The translations under genes were made by a program, and so were the position numbers. Under the pieces are notes generated by a model. That model saw only the letters and a list, made by a program, of their open reading frames with translations. It was not told where the DNA came from and ran no database searches. Positions 36,346-44,565 of a stretch of 45,452 nt of DNA are shown in pieces. The DNA comes from Actinomycetes bacterium (GTDB taxonomy: Bacteria; Actinomycetota; Thermoleophilia; BMS3ABIN01). Where the stretch lies: NCBI GenBank assembly GCA_024275795.1, contig JAJRYJ010000004.1:1-45452 (forward strand), in the 5' to 3' direction. Position 1 is the first letter of the stretch. Each line of letters opens with the position of its first letter.

Positions 36346-36783
36346 TCATTCAAAATCGTAAACGGTCCGCGCCCGCGCTATCTCCTCGAGCGGTATGGAT
36401 ACCTCGCGGTCATCCAGGCTCATCCTAATCTCATCCGCCTCTGCCGCGACTAAAAAACCGGCGAAGTTCCGTTGTCCTTCCACCGGTCTGTAGGTCTTTA
36501 CGTTTATCTTTTTTCCGACCGCATCCCGGAAATGCCCGGGTTTCCGCAGCCGCCTTTCCACACCGGGAGAAGACACCTCTACCGTGTGCTCCTGCAGGAA
36601 ATCACGCAACAGCCCCGTGACGCGGGCGCACAACTCGTGATCCACGCCCTGCGGATGGCTTATATAGACCCGGAGCAGGCGGTTACCCTGGCCGCCGCCC
36701 ACATCCACATCAACAACTTCCACGTCCGGCAGCTCTTTCGCCAGGCTCTGCTCAACAGCTGCAATTGTTTCTGACTTTTTCAC
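36346..36783 (-). CDS. rimP: Ribosome maturation factor RimP
   Basis: Needed for 30S assembly. About 145 residues from a GTG at 36783, chosen because the distance to VVDVDVGGG matches other RimP proteins; a GTG at 36819 lies within a terminator-like hairpin. Motifs: RLLRVYISHPQGVDHELCARVT and VEVSSPGVERRLRKPGHFRDAVGKKI. First gene of the rimP-nusA-ylxR-infB operon; nusA starts 72 bases after its stop. Confidence 0.92.
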   Translation of the reverse strand: MKKSETIAAVEQSLAKELPDVEVVDVDVGGGQGNRLLRVYISHPQGVDHELCARVTGLLRDFLQEHTVEVSSPGVERRLRKPGHFRDAVGKKINVKTYRPVEGQRNFAGFLVAAEADEIRMSLDDREVSIPLEEIARARTVYDFE

Positions 36784-36792
36784 CACTGCAGC

Positions 36793-36820
36793 AAATAAAA
36801 AGTGGGTTCTGAAACCCACT
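36793..36820 (-). terminator. Terminator-like hairpin in the rimP-nusA leader (possible attenuator)
   Basis: Minus strand AGTGGGTT, a four-base loop, AACCCACT and TTTTATTT: a textbook rho-independent terminator, only about 20 bases after the predicted transcription start and just before rimP. Nothing upstream on this strand needs terminating here, because the preceding gene has its own hairpin, so it may attenuate the operon. Confidence 0.7.
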
Positions 36821-36847
36821 CCAATAGAGTTACCCGCAGTTTAGAAA

Positions 36848-36877
36848 AGTATATCACAGGGCTAAAAGTAGCCGCAA
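36848..36877 (-). promoter_or_regulatory. Probable promoter of the rimP-nusA operon
   Basis: Minus strand TATACT (plus 36848-36853) preceded by TGA, an extended -10. The -35 match is weak, TTGCGG (36872-36877) with an 18-base spacer, as is common with extended -10 promoters. Transcription would start near 36841. Confidence 0.6.
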
Positions 36878-36974
36878 GGAGACAGAATTAACGCCTTATC
36901 GGCGCAAATCAGCGGCTTGATCGCTTAATGTGAACCTCCATCCTTTCTCAGGTGAACAACCTTATCAGAAATCG

Positions 36975-37022
36975 CCCGGCGATGAAGGCGTCCGCCGCTG
37001 CCGCGGCGCCTTCATCGCCGGG
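36975..37022. terminator. Perfect 16-base inverted repeat after the beta-propeller gene
   Basis: CCCGGCGATGAAGGCG (36975-36990) and its exact reverse complement (37007-37022) flank a 16-base GC-rich loop that can pair further (CCGC/GCGG). It begins 12 bases after the stop of the minus-strand gene at 37034. There is no clear T run, so it may be a hairpin-only terminator or mRNA end stabiliser. Confidence 0.6.
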
Positions 37023-37033
37023 TTCGTGTCGCA

Positions 37034-38557
37034 TCAGGTAGGCGGCGGTCCCGGGAACCAGATTCGGACCCCGTTACTATCCAGGCAGTTTGCATACAGG
37101 CGCGTGTGGAAACGGATAACTCCGTCGGGAACAGAGTATGTCAGGCGGAACGACATAGCCTGACCTGCAACCAGCCCCGGTGCAACCGCCGGCAACGGAC
37201 CGGCCGGCTCCACGGTCTCCGGATCACAGACGATCCGCTCCACCGTTACCGAGTGGGCTTCGCCGCCGCTGTTGGTGATGCGGTAGTCGACGCTCAGCTC
37301 CCTGGCGGTGTAGGCCTGGTAGCTCTCCCAGAAGACGCTGCCGCGGGCAAGCGTGAGCCGCGGCGCCGGCTGCCCGCCCGAAGGGGATATCTCCGCCGCG
37401 TAGACATCCCAGTCGCCGCCGCGGTTGTCCTCCCAGACCACCTTGTTGCCGCGGATAACCGGTTTAACCTGGTCTCCCGGCGCTCCCACCAGCAGCTGCT
37501 CCCGGCCGCTCTCCAGATCCATGAGGTAGATGTCCCAGTCATCGACCCAGCCGCCGGACCCGTCCGCATGTCCATTGCGGTTGTCCTGGTAGACGAGCAG
37601 GCCGTTATCGAACGAGGGGTTCACCTGGTCTCCCGGGGACACGACCACAGGAACGCCGTATGTATCGGGAACAGCCTCATATATATCCCAATCAGCATCC
37701 GTCTCGTTCCGGCGCTGCTGGTAGAGGACACGCCCGCCACTCACGGCCGGGCTGCGCCTCTGGTAGACGCTCTCACCGTCTGCCGTGGCGCCGCCGCCGG
37801 TGCGGGTGAGATATGACCATGTGTCGTCGCTGACGTCATAGGATACGATCAACGGTTCATAGTAGGAAGAACCGTAGCCACGCAGCTTCACCCAGACGGC
37901 CTGGTCGCCGTCGATGTCAGGGTCGAAGCGCATGCCGGGCTGGGCATGGCTGTCCAGTTTACGGCTGCGTCCGGTCTCGAAATTGATGCGGCTGATGGTG
38001 CTGCCACCGCCGGCCTCGCCGGTGACGGCGATACGGCCGGACAGGGCCAGGGAGCCTGCAGCGGCTGACGTGACACAGGTTTCCGACACGCCCTCCACCG
38101 TTCCCAGGCATACCCTGGAATCAGTATCCTGCCAGGCCACGGCCCCCTCATCGACCGCCGGCCCCGCCGCTACGCCAGCAGCAAAAAGGTAGCCACCGCT
38201 GTCCGCCGGGTCCGCCAGGTCCCTGACGGCGACCCGGCCCCCGGGAGAAGCGCCCAGGTCATTGAAGACCACCGTGTTGCCTGAGATAGCAGGTGAAAGC
38301 TGGTCTCCGGGCGCCGTCGCCACCGCTATCTCCCTGATCTGCCACGCCTGCGCCCCGGCAATCGCCTGGGCCGGCGGCGCAGCGCCCGCAGCCAGCAGCG
38401 CCACAGCCAGGCAAGTCGCCGCGCACAGGCCCGCCAGCAGCGCCACAGCCATCAGCCTCGCTCCTGATCTTCCCCCTGGATAAGCCCCATCCTCGCTGCG
38501 GCGCGCCACAGCAACCACGGCCGCCCTGCCCGTCTTTTCCTTCCTCGACTTCCGCAT
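37034..38557 (-). CDS. Secreted TolB-like beta-propeller protein
   Basis: About 507 residues from the ATG at 38557 (GTG at 38593 possible). A basic N-terminus and a long hydrophobic segment ending PAQA-IAGA indicate a signal peptide or anchor. The rest consists of repeats of about 50-60 residues with GDQ, a hydrophobic strand, VVWEDNR or VYQDNRNG, and WDIYLMDLESG or WDVYAAEIS, typical of TolB/WD40-like blades. The C-terminal part (after about 420) is beta-rich with two cysteines (IVCDPET, ANCLDSNG). Role unknown; possibly surface binding. No operon partner. Confidence 0.75.
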   Translation of the reverse strand: MRKSRKEKTGRAAVVAVARRSEDGAYPGGRSGARLMAVALLAGLCAATCLAVALLAAGAAPPAQAIAGAQAWQIREIAVATAPGDQLSPAISGNTVVFNDLGASPGGRVAVRDLADPADSGGYLFAAGVAAGPAVDEGAVAWQDTDSRVCLGTVEGVSETCVTSAAAGSLALSGRIAVTGEAGGGSTISRINFETGRSRKLDSHAQPGMRFDPDIDGDQAVWVKLRGYGSSYYEPLIVSYDVSDDTWSYLTRTGGGATADGESVYQRRSPAVSGGRVLYQQRRNETDADWDIYEAVPDTYGVPVVVSPGDQVNPSFDNGLLVYQDNRNGHADGSGGWVDDWDIYLMDLESGREQLLVGAPGDQVKPVIRGNKVVWEDNRGGDWDVYAAEISPSGGQPAPRLTLARGSVFWESYQAYTARELSVDYRITNSGGEAHSVTVERIVCDPETVEPAGPLPAVAPGLVAGQAMSFRLTYSVPDGVIRFHTRLYANCLDSNGVRIWFPGPPPT

Positions 38558-38824
38558 CAGTATCCCGCCTCGCTTTCCCGCTCGCACTTCCACGTATCAA
38601 CGCCCCCAGACTAGCAGCCGCCGCCGAAAAATTTATCCCCCAATGGTTGTAATATGCATTCGTAAAAGTCGTATTCTGCGCAGTCACCGCCAATCCCGCC
38701 TCCCGGTTACATATGATGTTTTGCCTGCTAATCAAGGCATTATTAATAAATATTCATGTTGGCCCGTCCCCGGGGAGGGGTATCCCATATATGTATGGCC
38801 AGGAAGCAACGACGGAAGGAAAAA

Positions 38825-39982
38825 ATGAAGACACATCGCAAGCGCATGGGCCTGGCGATTCTGGCGGCGGCCATGGCCCTCGCACTGACAGCAGCCGGCT
38901 CCGGCTGCGGCAACGAATCCAGCGACAGCAGACCCGAAAGCCTCAGGGACGCCACCTCCGGCTGGGGTACGAACTGGGAAAAACACTCCATAGACTATGC
39001 GGAGCTGCTGTCCGGAGGCCCCCCGCGCGACGGCATACCGTCCATCGACGAACCGGCCTTCATCACCCCCGGCGAAGCCTCGCAATGGCTGGCGGACAAC
39101 GAACCGGTGATCGCCCTTTAACTGGCCGGCGACGCCCGCGCCTACCCGCTGCAGATACTGATATGGCACGAGATCGTCAACGACCGCATCGGCGAGACGC
39201 CGGTGGTCGTCACCTTCTGCCCTCTCTGCAACGCGGCCCTGGCCTTCGACCGCACCCTTGACGGCCGGGTTTACGAGTTCGGCACCTCCGGGCTACTGCG
39301 CAACTCGGACCTGGTGATGTATGACCGCACCAGCGAGAGCCTCTGGCAACAGTTCACCGGCGAGGCCATCGCCGGTGAACTCACGGGCAGTCAGCTTCGC
39401 TTCCTGCCAGCCGGCATCATCAGTTTCGGCGACTTCCGCGAGGCCCATCCAGACGGCTCGGTGCTCTCACGGGATACGGGTTATGACCGTGACTACGGCG
39501 CCAACCCCTACGTGGGCTACGACAACATCGACCAGAGCCCGTTCCTCTTCAGGGGCGATCCGGACGGCAGACTCCCCGCCATGGAGCGGGTGGTGGCGGT
39601 GGAACTGGATGGAGTCGATATCGCCTATCCCTTCAGCAGCGTCACCGAGGCGGGAGTCATCAATGACAGCCGGGCGGGCAGCGGCCTGGTAATCTTCCAT
39701 GAGGGGGGCACGGCCAGCGCCCTGGGCGAGCGCGTTATTGCGGAATCCGCGGATATCGGCGCGACCGGCGTGTTCCGTCCGCTTGTGGATGGACGCAAGC
39801 TGACCTTCAGGCGGGAGGGCGGCGCCATCGTCGACGAGGAGACCGGCAGTACCTGGAATATCCTGGGACAGGCGACCGGCGGCCCCCTGGCCGGCTCGCA
39901 ACTGGAGCCGCTGGTGCATGGCAACCATTTCTGGTTCGCCTGGGCCGCCTTCAAGCCGGACACCATCATCTACGGCGCCTAA
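38825..39982 (+). CDS. DUF3179 lipoprotein, interrupted by in-frame TAA
   Basis: 386 codons including one stop. ATG at 38825 with GGAAGGA upstream; a hydrophobic signal follows, ending in a lipobox (AAGSGC), so the protein is probably membrane-anchored outside the cell. DUF3179 hallmarks: DARAYPLQILIWHEIVND, VVTFCPLCNAALAFDR, TSGLLRNSDLVMYDR, LWQQFTGEAI and, near the C-terminus, HFWFAWAAFKPDT. Family function is unknown; the conserved Cys and His suggest metal or redox chemistry. A TAA at 39119-39121 (codon 99) sits between EPVIAL and LAGDARAYP, inside a conserved block, with the frame unchanged on both sides. Confidence 0.82.
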
Positions 39983-40341
39983 AGCGGGGGTTGAGGATGA
40001 AACAACCCGGCATGGCCGTTGAACAAGGGGGATAATCAGAGGGAAATAAACAGGGGCGCGGCCGCCGCCGCGCCCCGACTCCACAGCCAGAAAGCTTGAT
40101 TACCAAGGAAAAAAACCCCATCCCCGGAAAGCCTGTCCAGCAAAATAAGGGAGGTCGGCGCCTGAAGTGCACGGTAGGATCGTGCCCCGAAAAAAATCGG
40201 GTAGTGGGCACACACTAAAGGCACCGGCCCCCTTATGTTCGTAGTTTATGCTTCCAATTGAGCACTTACATCATACAAAAGTATGATATTACCCATGAAA
40301 AAGTCGTATTTTTCGCCTTTTTGACCCATTTTCAGTGAAAA
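39983..40341. other. 359-base convergent spacer with several hairpins
   Basis: No gene seen. It lies between two converging genes and holds possible termination structures: GGGTTG/CAACCC just after the DUF3179 stop, GGGGCGCGG/CCGCGCCCC at 40053-40076, CCCGA/TCGGG around 40184-40200, and ATCATAC/GTATGAT near 40271-40288. The last 100 bases are AT-rich. None has a clear T run. I could not match the region to a known riboswitch or small RNA. Confidence 0.5.
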
Positions 40342-41595
40342 TCAGCCGTTTTCGGGCGCGAATCGCGGCACGGTGGCCCCCGCATCCATGAGGACCAGCA
40401 CCTTGCCGCCGGGGCGGGCCGCAAGCGCCTCGTCCAGCGCCGCCTGGATATCCGGCCGCGGCCGCATGAAAGCGGTGGTCGCCACCTCGTCCTCGACACC
40501 CGTCACCGCCCAGAGTTCCGCCTCCAGCGCCGCCCGCGCCAGGCGCGCCGCCTTGTGGTAACCCAGGCGGTAGCCGCTCTCCGCCTCCGCGAGCACCCGC
40601 TGCGGGTTTCCCTTCTCCTCCATGATGCCCAGGAAGGCGGTGCTGCCCGTGCCCCGGCCGCAGGCTGACGCCAATATCAGGATGCCATCCTGCTTCAGGG
40701 CCAGCCGCCCGTTCTCTATGGATTTCTGGGCCTGGTAGAAGTTGCAGTCCAGCGGCGGCTCGGCCACCGCCAGCACGATGTCGGCCTTCTCGCTGAAGGG
40801 GACGGAGACCGTCTCATCCACCACCCGCGTAGCTGCCGTGAACGCCTCCCTGATATCGCCTGCCGCCGCAAAACACAGCCTGTGCCCGCGGTCGAGCACC
40901 ACCTGCACCGCAAAGAGCTCGCAACCGGGCAGCATATCAATAACCTGGTCCATGTCCTCATGCACCGGGTTGCCCTTCAGCCTCAGGGCCCGGGCCTGCG
41001 GCTCCATGGCCAGGCGGTGGTTCTGTTCGATGCTGTCCCGGCCGGCGACACCCGGCAGCAGTATCTTCCTGCCGCCGGTGTAACCGGCGAAATAGTGGGC
41101 CTCCACGGAGCCCAGCACCAGCAGCTTGCGCGCCGCCGCAACCTGGCTGTTGAGATAAACACGCGTACCGCCCGTGGTTACGCCGACCTCCGTCAGCCTC
41201 GAAGCGTCGCCGGCGTCATGGAAACGCACTCTGCCGCGGAGCTCGTCCCAGCGATCACCGAAGATATGCCTGCACTCCTCCTCGCCGGGATTCCCATGGG
41301 TTCCCGTCGCCACGAGGAACGTGATATCCCAGTCAGCAATGGTCCCCCGGATATCGGAAAGTATTGCTGCTGTCGGTGTGGGCCGGGTTGCGTCGTTGAC
41401 CAGCACCAGTACGGGTTCACCCGCTGCTGCAAACTCCGCCAGCGGCCTTTTGCCCAGGGGCGAAGCCAGGGCGCGCTCCAGTTCATGCCCGTCGCCGGTG
41501 CTCCCGGCAACCGGCGCCTGCAGCACCCCCAGAAACCTCCCGTCGGGAATGGTGACAGACTGCCGCTCGCCGCCGTATGTGACCTCAACGTCCAT
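40342..41595 (-). CDS. LarA-family protein (nickel-pincer lactate racemase-like)
   Basis: 417 residues, the family length. Residues aligned with the Lactobacillus LarA active site are visible: H100 in GTHGNP, H167 in EAHYFAGYTGGRK, and K177 (the lysine that binds the NPN cofactor) in GGRKILLPG. VLVNDATRPTP near 66 is typical. LarA-like proteins act on various 2-hydroxyacids, so lactate is not certain. The cofactor genes larB, larC and larE are not nearby. It starts nine bases after the nagZ stop, so the two may be co-transcribed. Confidence 0.85.
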   Translation of the reverse strand: MDVEVTYGGERQSVTIPDGRFLGVLQAPVAGSTGDGHELERALASPLGKRPLAEFAAAGEPVLVLVNDATRPTPTAAILSDIRGTIADWDITFLVATGTHGNPGEEECRHIFGDRWDELRGRVRFHDAGDASRLTEVGVTTGGTRVYLNSQVAAARKLLVLGSVEAHYFAGYTGGRKILLPGVAGRDSIEQNHRLAMEPQARALRLKGNPVHEDMDQVIDMLPGCELFAVQVVLDRGHRLCFAAAGDIREAFTAATRVVDETVSVPFSEKADIVLAVAEPPLDCNFYQAQKSIENGRLALKQDGILILASACGRGTGSTAFLGIMEEKGNPQRVLAEAESGYRLGYHKAARLARAALEAELWAVTGVEDEVATTAFMRPRPDIQAALDEALAARPGGKVLVLMDAGATVPRFAPENG

Positions 41596-41604
41596 GGGAA
41601 GGGC

Positions 41605-42930
41605 TCAGGACAGGCCCAGCCGGTACTTTTTCTTCATATCCAGAATCCTGAGCACCGAGGCGTTGACCTGTTCCTCGCTGATGCGGCCGGACCTGACGGC
41701 ATCCAGCAGCGCGTCATAGGCCGCCAGCTGTTCGTCATAGGTGTGGGCGATGATTACCATGTCGGCGCCCGCCTCGATGGCCAGTACCGCCGCCTCGCTG
41801 ACGCCCCAGTTGTCGGCTATCGCTCCCATCTCCAGGTCGTCCGTGATGATGACTCCGGTGAAACCCATCTGCCGCCGGAGCAGGTCGCCCATGATAGTCT
41901 TTGACAAAGTCGCCGGCGCTTCGGAAGGGTCAAGGGCCGGCACCACCAGGTGTCCCACCATGATCATCGGAGCTCCCTCGGCGATAACGCTTCTAAACGG
42001 GAAGAGTTCGTACTGGTCAAGCAGTTCCCTGCTCGTGTAGACGTAGGGAAGGCCGTCGTGGGAATCCTCGTCGGCGGAGCCGTGACCGGGGAAGTGCTTG
42101 GGAGAGCAGATGGTGGAGGCGCCGTTATAGCCGCGCACCGCCAGGGTGCCGGCCTCGGCTACCAGCTCGGGGTCCGTGCCGTAACTGCGCGTATCCATCA
42201 CCGAGCCCCAGCCGTCGCTGACATCGACCACGGGCGCCAGGTTGGTGTTGATGCCGACCTGCCTCAGGTCGCGGGCAGCGAACGAGGCCTGCTGCTGGGC
42301 CACCTGGGGCGCCAGCTCGCCCATCTCGCCGATCATCGGCTCGGAATAGAAGGGGCCGATGGATTCCATGCGGCGGGTCTTGCCGCCCTCCTGCTCGATG
42401 GCGATCATCAGCCTGGCCGGTTGCTCCGCCTGCAGCGCCAGTGCCTGCAGGGCGTTGGTGAGCCCCGCCAACTGAGCCTGGCTCTCGATGTTGCGCTCAA
42501 ACAGCACGACCGAGCCGATGTATTTCTGCTGGATGAGGTCGGTTATCTCCTCGCTGATGCCTCCACCCTCGAAGCCGACCATTATCATCTGGCCGATTTT
42601 CTCTTTCAGTGGCATGTCCGCCACCTGCTGCTGCTCCGGAGTGAGCACGGGCTCCTCGACGGCGGCGCCGTTACCGTTGGTAATATCCGCCCCGGCGTCT
42701 GCAGACCCCGCGGGCAGGTGCAGGTTGCCGGTCGTCCAGAGGCCGTAGGCGCCGGCGGCGATGGCAGCCCCCAGGACAAGAACTGCGAATACGAGATAGA
42801 GAGGACGCCTGTGCCAGGGTTTACGAGGCCCGCGTTTGCGGCGGCTGCGCTTCTTGTAGCGGTCGGTCCGCCGTACGGTCTGCGAGGTATGGGACTTGCC
42901 GTCCCTGGCGCCGCCGTTTTCCTTTTCCAA
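41605..42930 (-). CDS. Membrane-anchored family 3 glycoside hydrolase (NagZ-like beta-N-acetylhexosaminidase)
   Basis: About 441 residues from a TTG at 42930 with GGGAGG five bases upstream; the frame continues into the RNase P gene, but that part cannot be translated usefully. A basic Arg/Lys stretch is followed by one membrane segment (about residues 45-65) and a polar linker, then the GH3 domain: KIGQMIMVGFEG, APVVDVSDGWGSVMDTRSYG, KHFPGHGSADEDSHDGLP (the NagZ His/Asp loop) and ITDDLEMGAI, which has the nucleophile Asp. Predicted peptidoglycan GlcNAc recycling outside the membrane. Confidence 0.88.
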   Translation of the reverse strand: MEKENGGARDGKSHTSQTVRRTDRYKKRSRRKRGPRKPWHRRPLYLVFAVLVLGAAIAAGAYGLWTTGNLHLPAGSADAGADITNGNGAAVEEPVLTPEQQQVADMPLKEKIGQMIMVGFEGGGISEEITDLIQQKYIGSVVLFERNIESQAQLAGLTNALQALALQAEQPARLMIAIEQEGGKTRRMESIGPFYSEPMIGEMGELAPQVAQQQASFAARDLRQVGINTNLAPVVDVSDGWGSVMDTRSYGTDPELVAEAGTLAVRGYNGASTICSPKHFPGHGSADEDSHDGLPYVYTSRELLDQYELFPFRSVIAEGAPMIMVGHLVVPALDPSEAPATLSKTIMGDLLRRQMGFTGVIITDDLEMGAIADNWGVSEAAVLAIEAGADMVIIAHTYDEQLAAYDALLDAVRSGRISEEQVNASVLRILDMKKKYRLGLS

Positions 42931-42971
42931 ACCGCCTCCCTGCGATGTCGCCCCGTGGGTCCGGGCCCTGG

Positions 42972-43016
42972 AAAAAAGGTTATGCAAAGGCTCCCCCGCA
43001 AGGAGAGAGCCTTCGC
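42972..43016 (-). terminator. RNase P RNA terminator
   Basis: Minus strand GCGAAGGCTC and GAGCCTTTGC (plus 43007-43016 and 42984-42993, one mismatch) close a hairpin directly after the rnpB 3' end, followed by ATAACC and six T. It lies between rnpB and the nagZ start, so read-through would reach nagZ. Confidence 0.75.
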
Positions 43017-43019
43017 GTA

Positions 43020-43414
43020 GCAAGCCAGTAAGCCGGATTCTGTTCTATGCGGCCATCTATCTGGGAAGGACGTCGCCGCCCTCCTCGTGCAGCCTACCCG
43101 AGGGCCGGGCGAGCAACCCGATAACACCCTCCTATTTGGCCTTGCACCGGGTGGGGTTTACCTGGCAGACGTGTCTCCACGCCTCCGGTGCGCTCTTACC
43201 GCACCTTTTCACCCTTACGTGCCGGCGCCACGAAGCAATGCTCCATGCCGCCTAGCCCGCGGTCTGTTTTCTGTGGCACTTGCCTGCGGGTTTCCCCGAC
43301 TGGGCGTTACCCAGCACCCTGCTCTCTGGTGTCCGGACTTTCCTCTCCGTTACAGATCAGCCTCCGCCCTAATCGGGAGCCAATAAACACTAACGGAGCG
43401 ACCGCTCGGCTTGC
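43020..43414 (-). ncRNA. rnpB: RNase P RNA (rnpB)
   Basis: Catalytic RNA that trims tRNA 5' ends. About 395 bases. Near the 5' end is GAGAGGAAAGTCCGGACACC (around 43328-43347), the universal core; near the 3' end is ACAGAATCCGGCTTA (about 43030-43045). GCAAGCC at the 5' end and GGCTTGC at the 3' end pair as helix P1. TGCTGGGTAACGCCCAG with GGGGAAACCCGCAGG also fits the conserved core, and the layout suggests type A. Ends are set by P1 and could shift by a few bases. Confidence 0.95.
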
Positions 43415-43444
43415 AATACTATTTTAACAGCCCGAGGGCTCCGT

Positions 43445-44446
43445 TTAAACATCCTTGCCCCCGGGAAGCGGGCTCTCAAGCACCTGCGTGTCCGCTTCCG
43501 TCGAGTCCGCGGCGTCATCCAGTTCCTGCTGCTCCTGATCGCGCAGGCGGCGCCAGATCTTGTTGATCTCGCCTCCCACCAGAAAGGTCATGGCGCTGAT
43601 CCATAGCCAGACCATGAGGATGACGACGGCCGCCAGCGTCCCGTAGACCCGGTCGTATGAGGCGAAATTGTTGACGTAATAACCGAAGCCGAGCGTGGAG
43701 ACGACCCAGGCGGTCTCGGCGACCACGGTGCCGGGACTGATGAAGCGCCAGCGGGGGCCGCCCTTTACCGAATAGCGGTAGGCCGCCTCGATGGCCAGTA
43801 TCCCCAGGATGATGATGGCGGGCCAGCGCAGCACGTTGAGCCAGTGGGCCACGGTCTGGGGCGCGCCGGGGCTGTCGGACAAATACTTGACCAGTATTGG
43901 TGCTACGGTGACGAAGGCGAAAGTCGCTATCAGCAGCCCCGTGATATAAACGCTCAGCAGCAGCGCCCGCAGCCGTACTTTCAGCCAGGGGCGCGTCTCT
44001 TCTATATTATAGGCGGCGTTCAGCGAGGTGGTGATGCCCATGTAGGCGTTGTTTAGCACGTAGGCTGTGCCGATGAAGCTGATAGCCAGCACGTCGCCGC
44101 CGCCCTCGAGCGCTTCCCGGACGATCTCGTCGATCAGTTTCAGCACGTCGTCCGGCACGACTCCCTGAAGCTGGTCATGGAGCGTGCCGGCGATATCGAT
44201 ACCGGGGATGATACTGATGAGGCTCACGAGGAAGATGGCGCCTACCGGTATTGCCAGGAAGAAGTTGTAGGCGATCATCGCCGCGTGCCCGGTGCAACCG
44301 TCGGCGCGCGTGTTGATGAACAGCCGCACGGGAAATCCCAGCCACGGCCGACTGTCTGCCCATCTCTCCAAGTCCTTGTAGCTCACTGTTGCATGTCTTT
44401 CGGCCTGGTCTTTCCCATCCGTCTTTTCCACTGTTCCATTATTCAC
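43445..44446 (-). CDS. YihY/BrkB-family membrane protein
   Basis: 333 residues with about six membrane segments between residues 55 and 290, and a charged, Asp/Glu-rich C-terminus. Family marks: ADGCTGHAAMIAYNFFLAI, the VLAISFIGTAYVLNN region, FGYYVNNFASYDRVYGTLAAVVILMVWLW, and GGEINKIWRR at the end of the last helix. Once called ribonuclease BN, but that activity belongs to another protein; the true role is unknown. GTG start. No partner genes. Confidence 0.88.
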   Translation of the reverse strand: MNNGTVEKTDGKDQAERHATVSYKDLERWADSRPWLGFPVRLFINTRADGCTGHAAMIAYNFFLAIPVGAIFLVSLISIIPGIDIAGTLHDQLQGVVPDDVLKLIDEIVREALEGGGDVLAISFIGTAYVLNNAYMGITTSLNAAYNIEETRPWLKVRLRALLLSVYITGLLIATFAFVTVAPILVKYLSDSPGAPQTVAHWLNVLRWPAIIILGILAIEAAYRYSVKGGPRWRFISPGTVVAETAWVVSTLGFGYYVNNFASYDRVYGTLAAVVILMVWLWISAMTFLVGGEINKIWRRLRDQEQQELDDAADSTEADTQVLESPLPGGKDV

Positions 44447-44494
44447 CGGCCCTTTGATAAACCATTCTATAGCGGGGGCCTTCTCCCAGAACTA

Positions 44495-44529
44495 AGGGGG
44501 GCGGCGCGCCGCAGGCGCGCCGCCCCCCT
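44495..44529. terminator. Perfect 16-base GC hairpin after the surface protein gene
   Basis: AGGGGGGCGGCGCGCC (44495-44510), a three-base loop, and the exact reverse complement (44514-44529). It follows the stop of the minus-strand gene at 44566 by about 36 bases. No T run on the minus side, so it is a strong hairpin of the kind seen at ends of transcripts in GC-rich genomes. Confidence 0.65.
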
Positions 44530-44565
44530 GTTTCATCGTTTCAGCTGTATGCTGCTAGCTTCCTC

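Noticed and set aside
38664..40310. The 12-base string AAAAGTCGTATT occurs at 38664-38675 and 40299-40310.
   Set aside because: In 45 kb, exact 12-base pairs are expected by chance in good number, and the two sites share no other context.
39983..40341. Possible riboswitch in the DUF3179/larA spacer.
   Set aside because: It lies between converging genes, so it leads no coding region, and I could not fit it to a known class.
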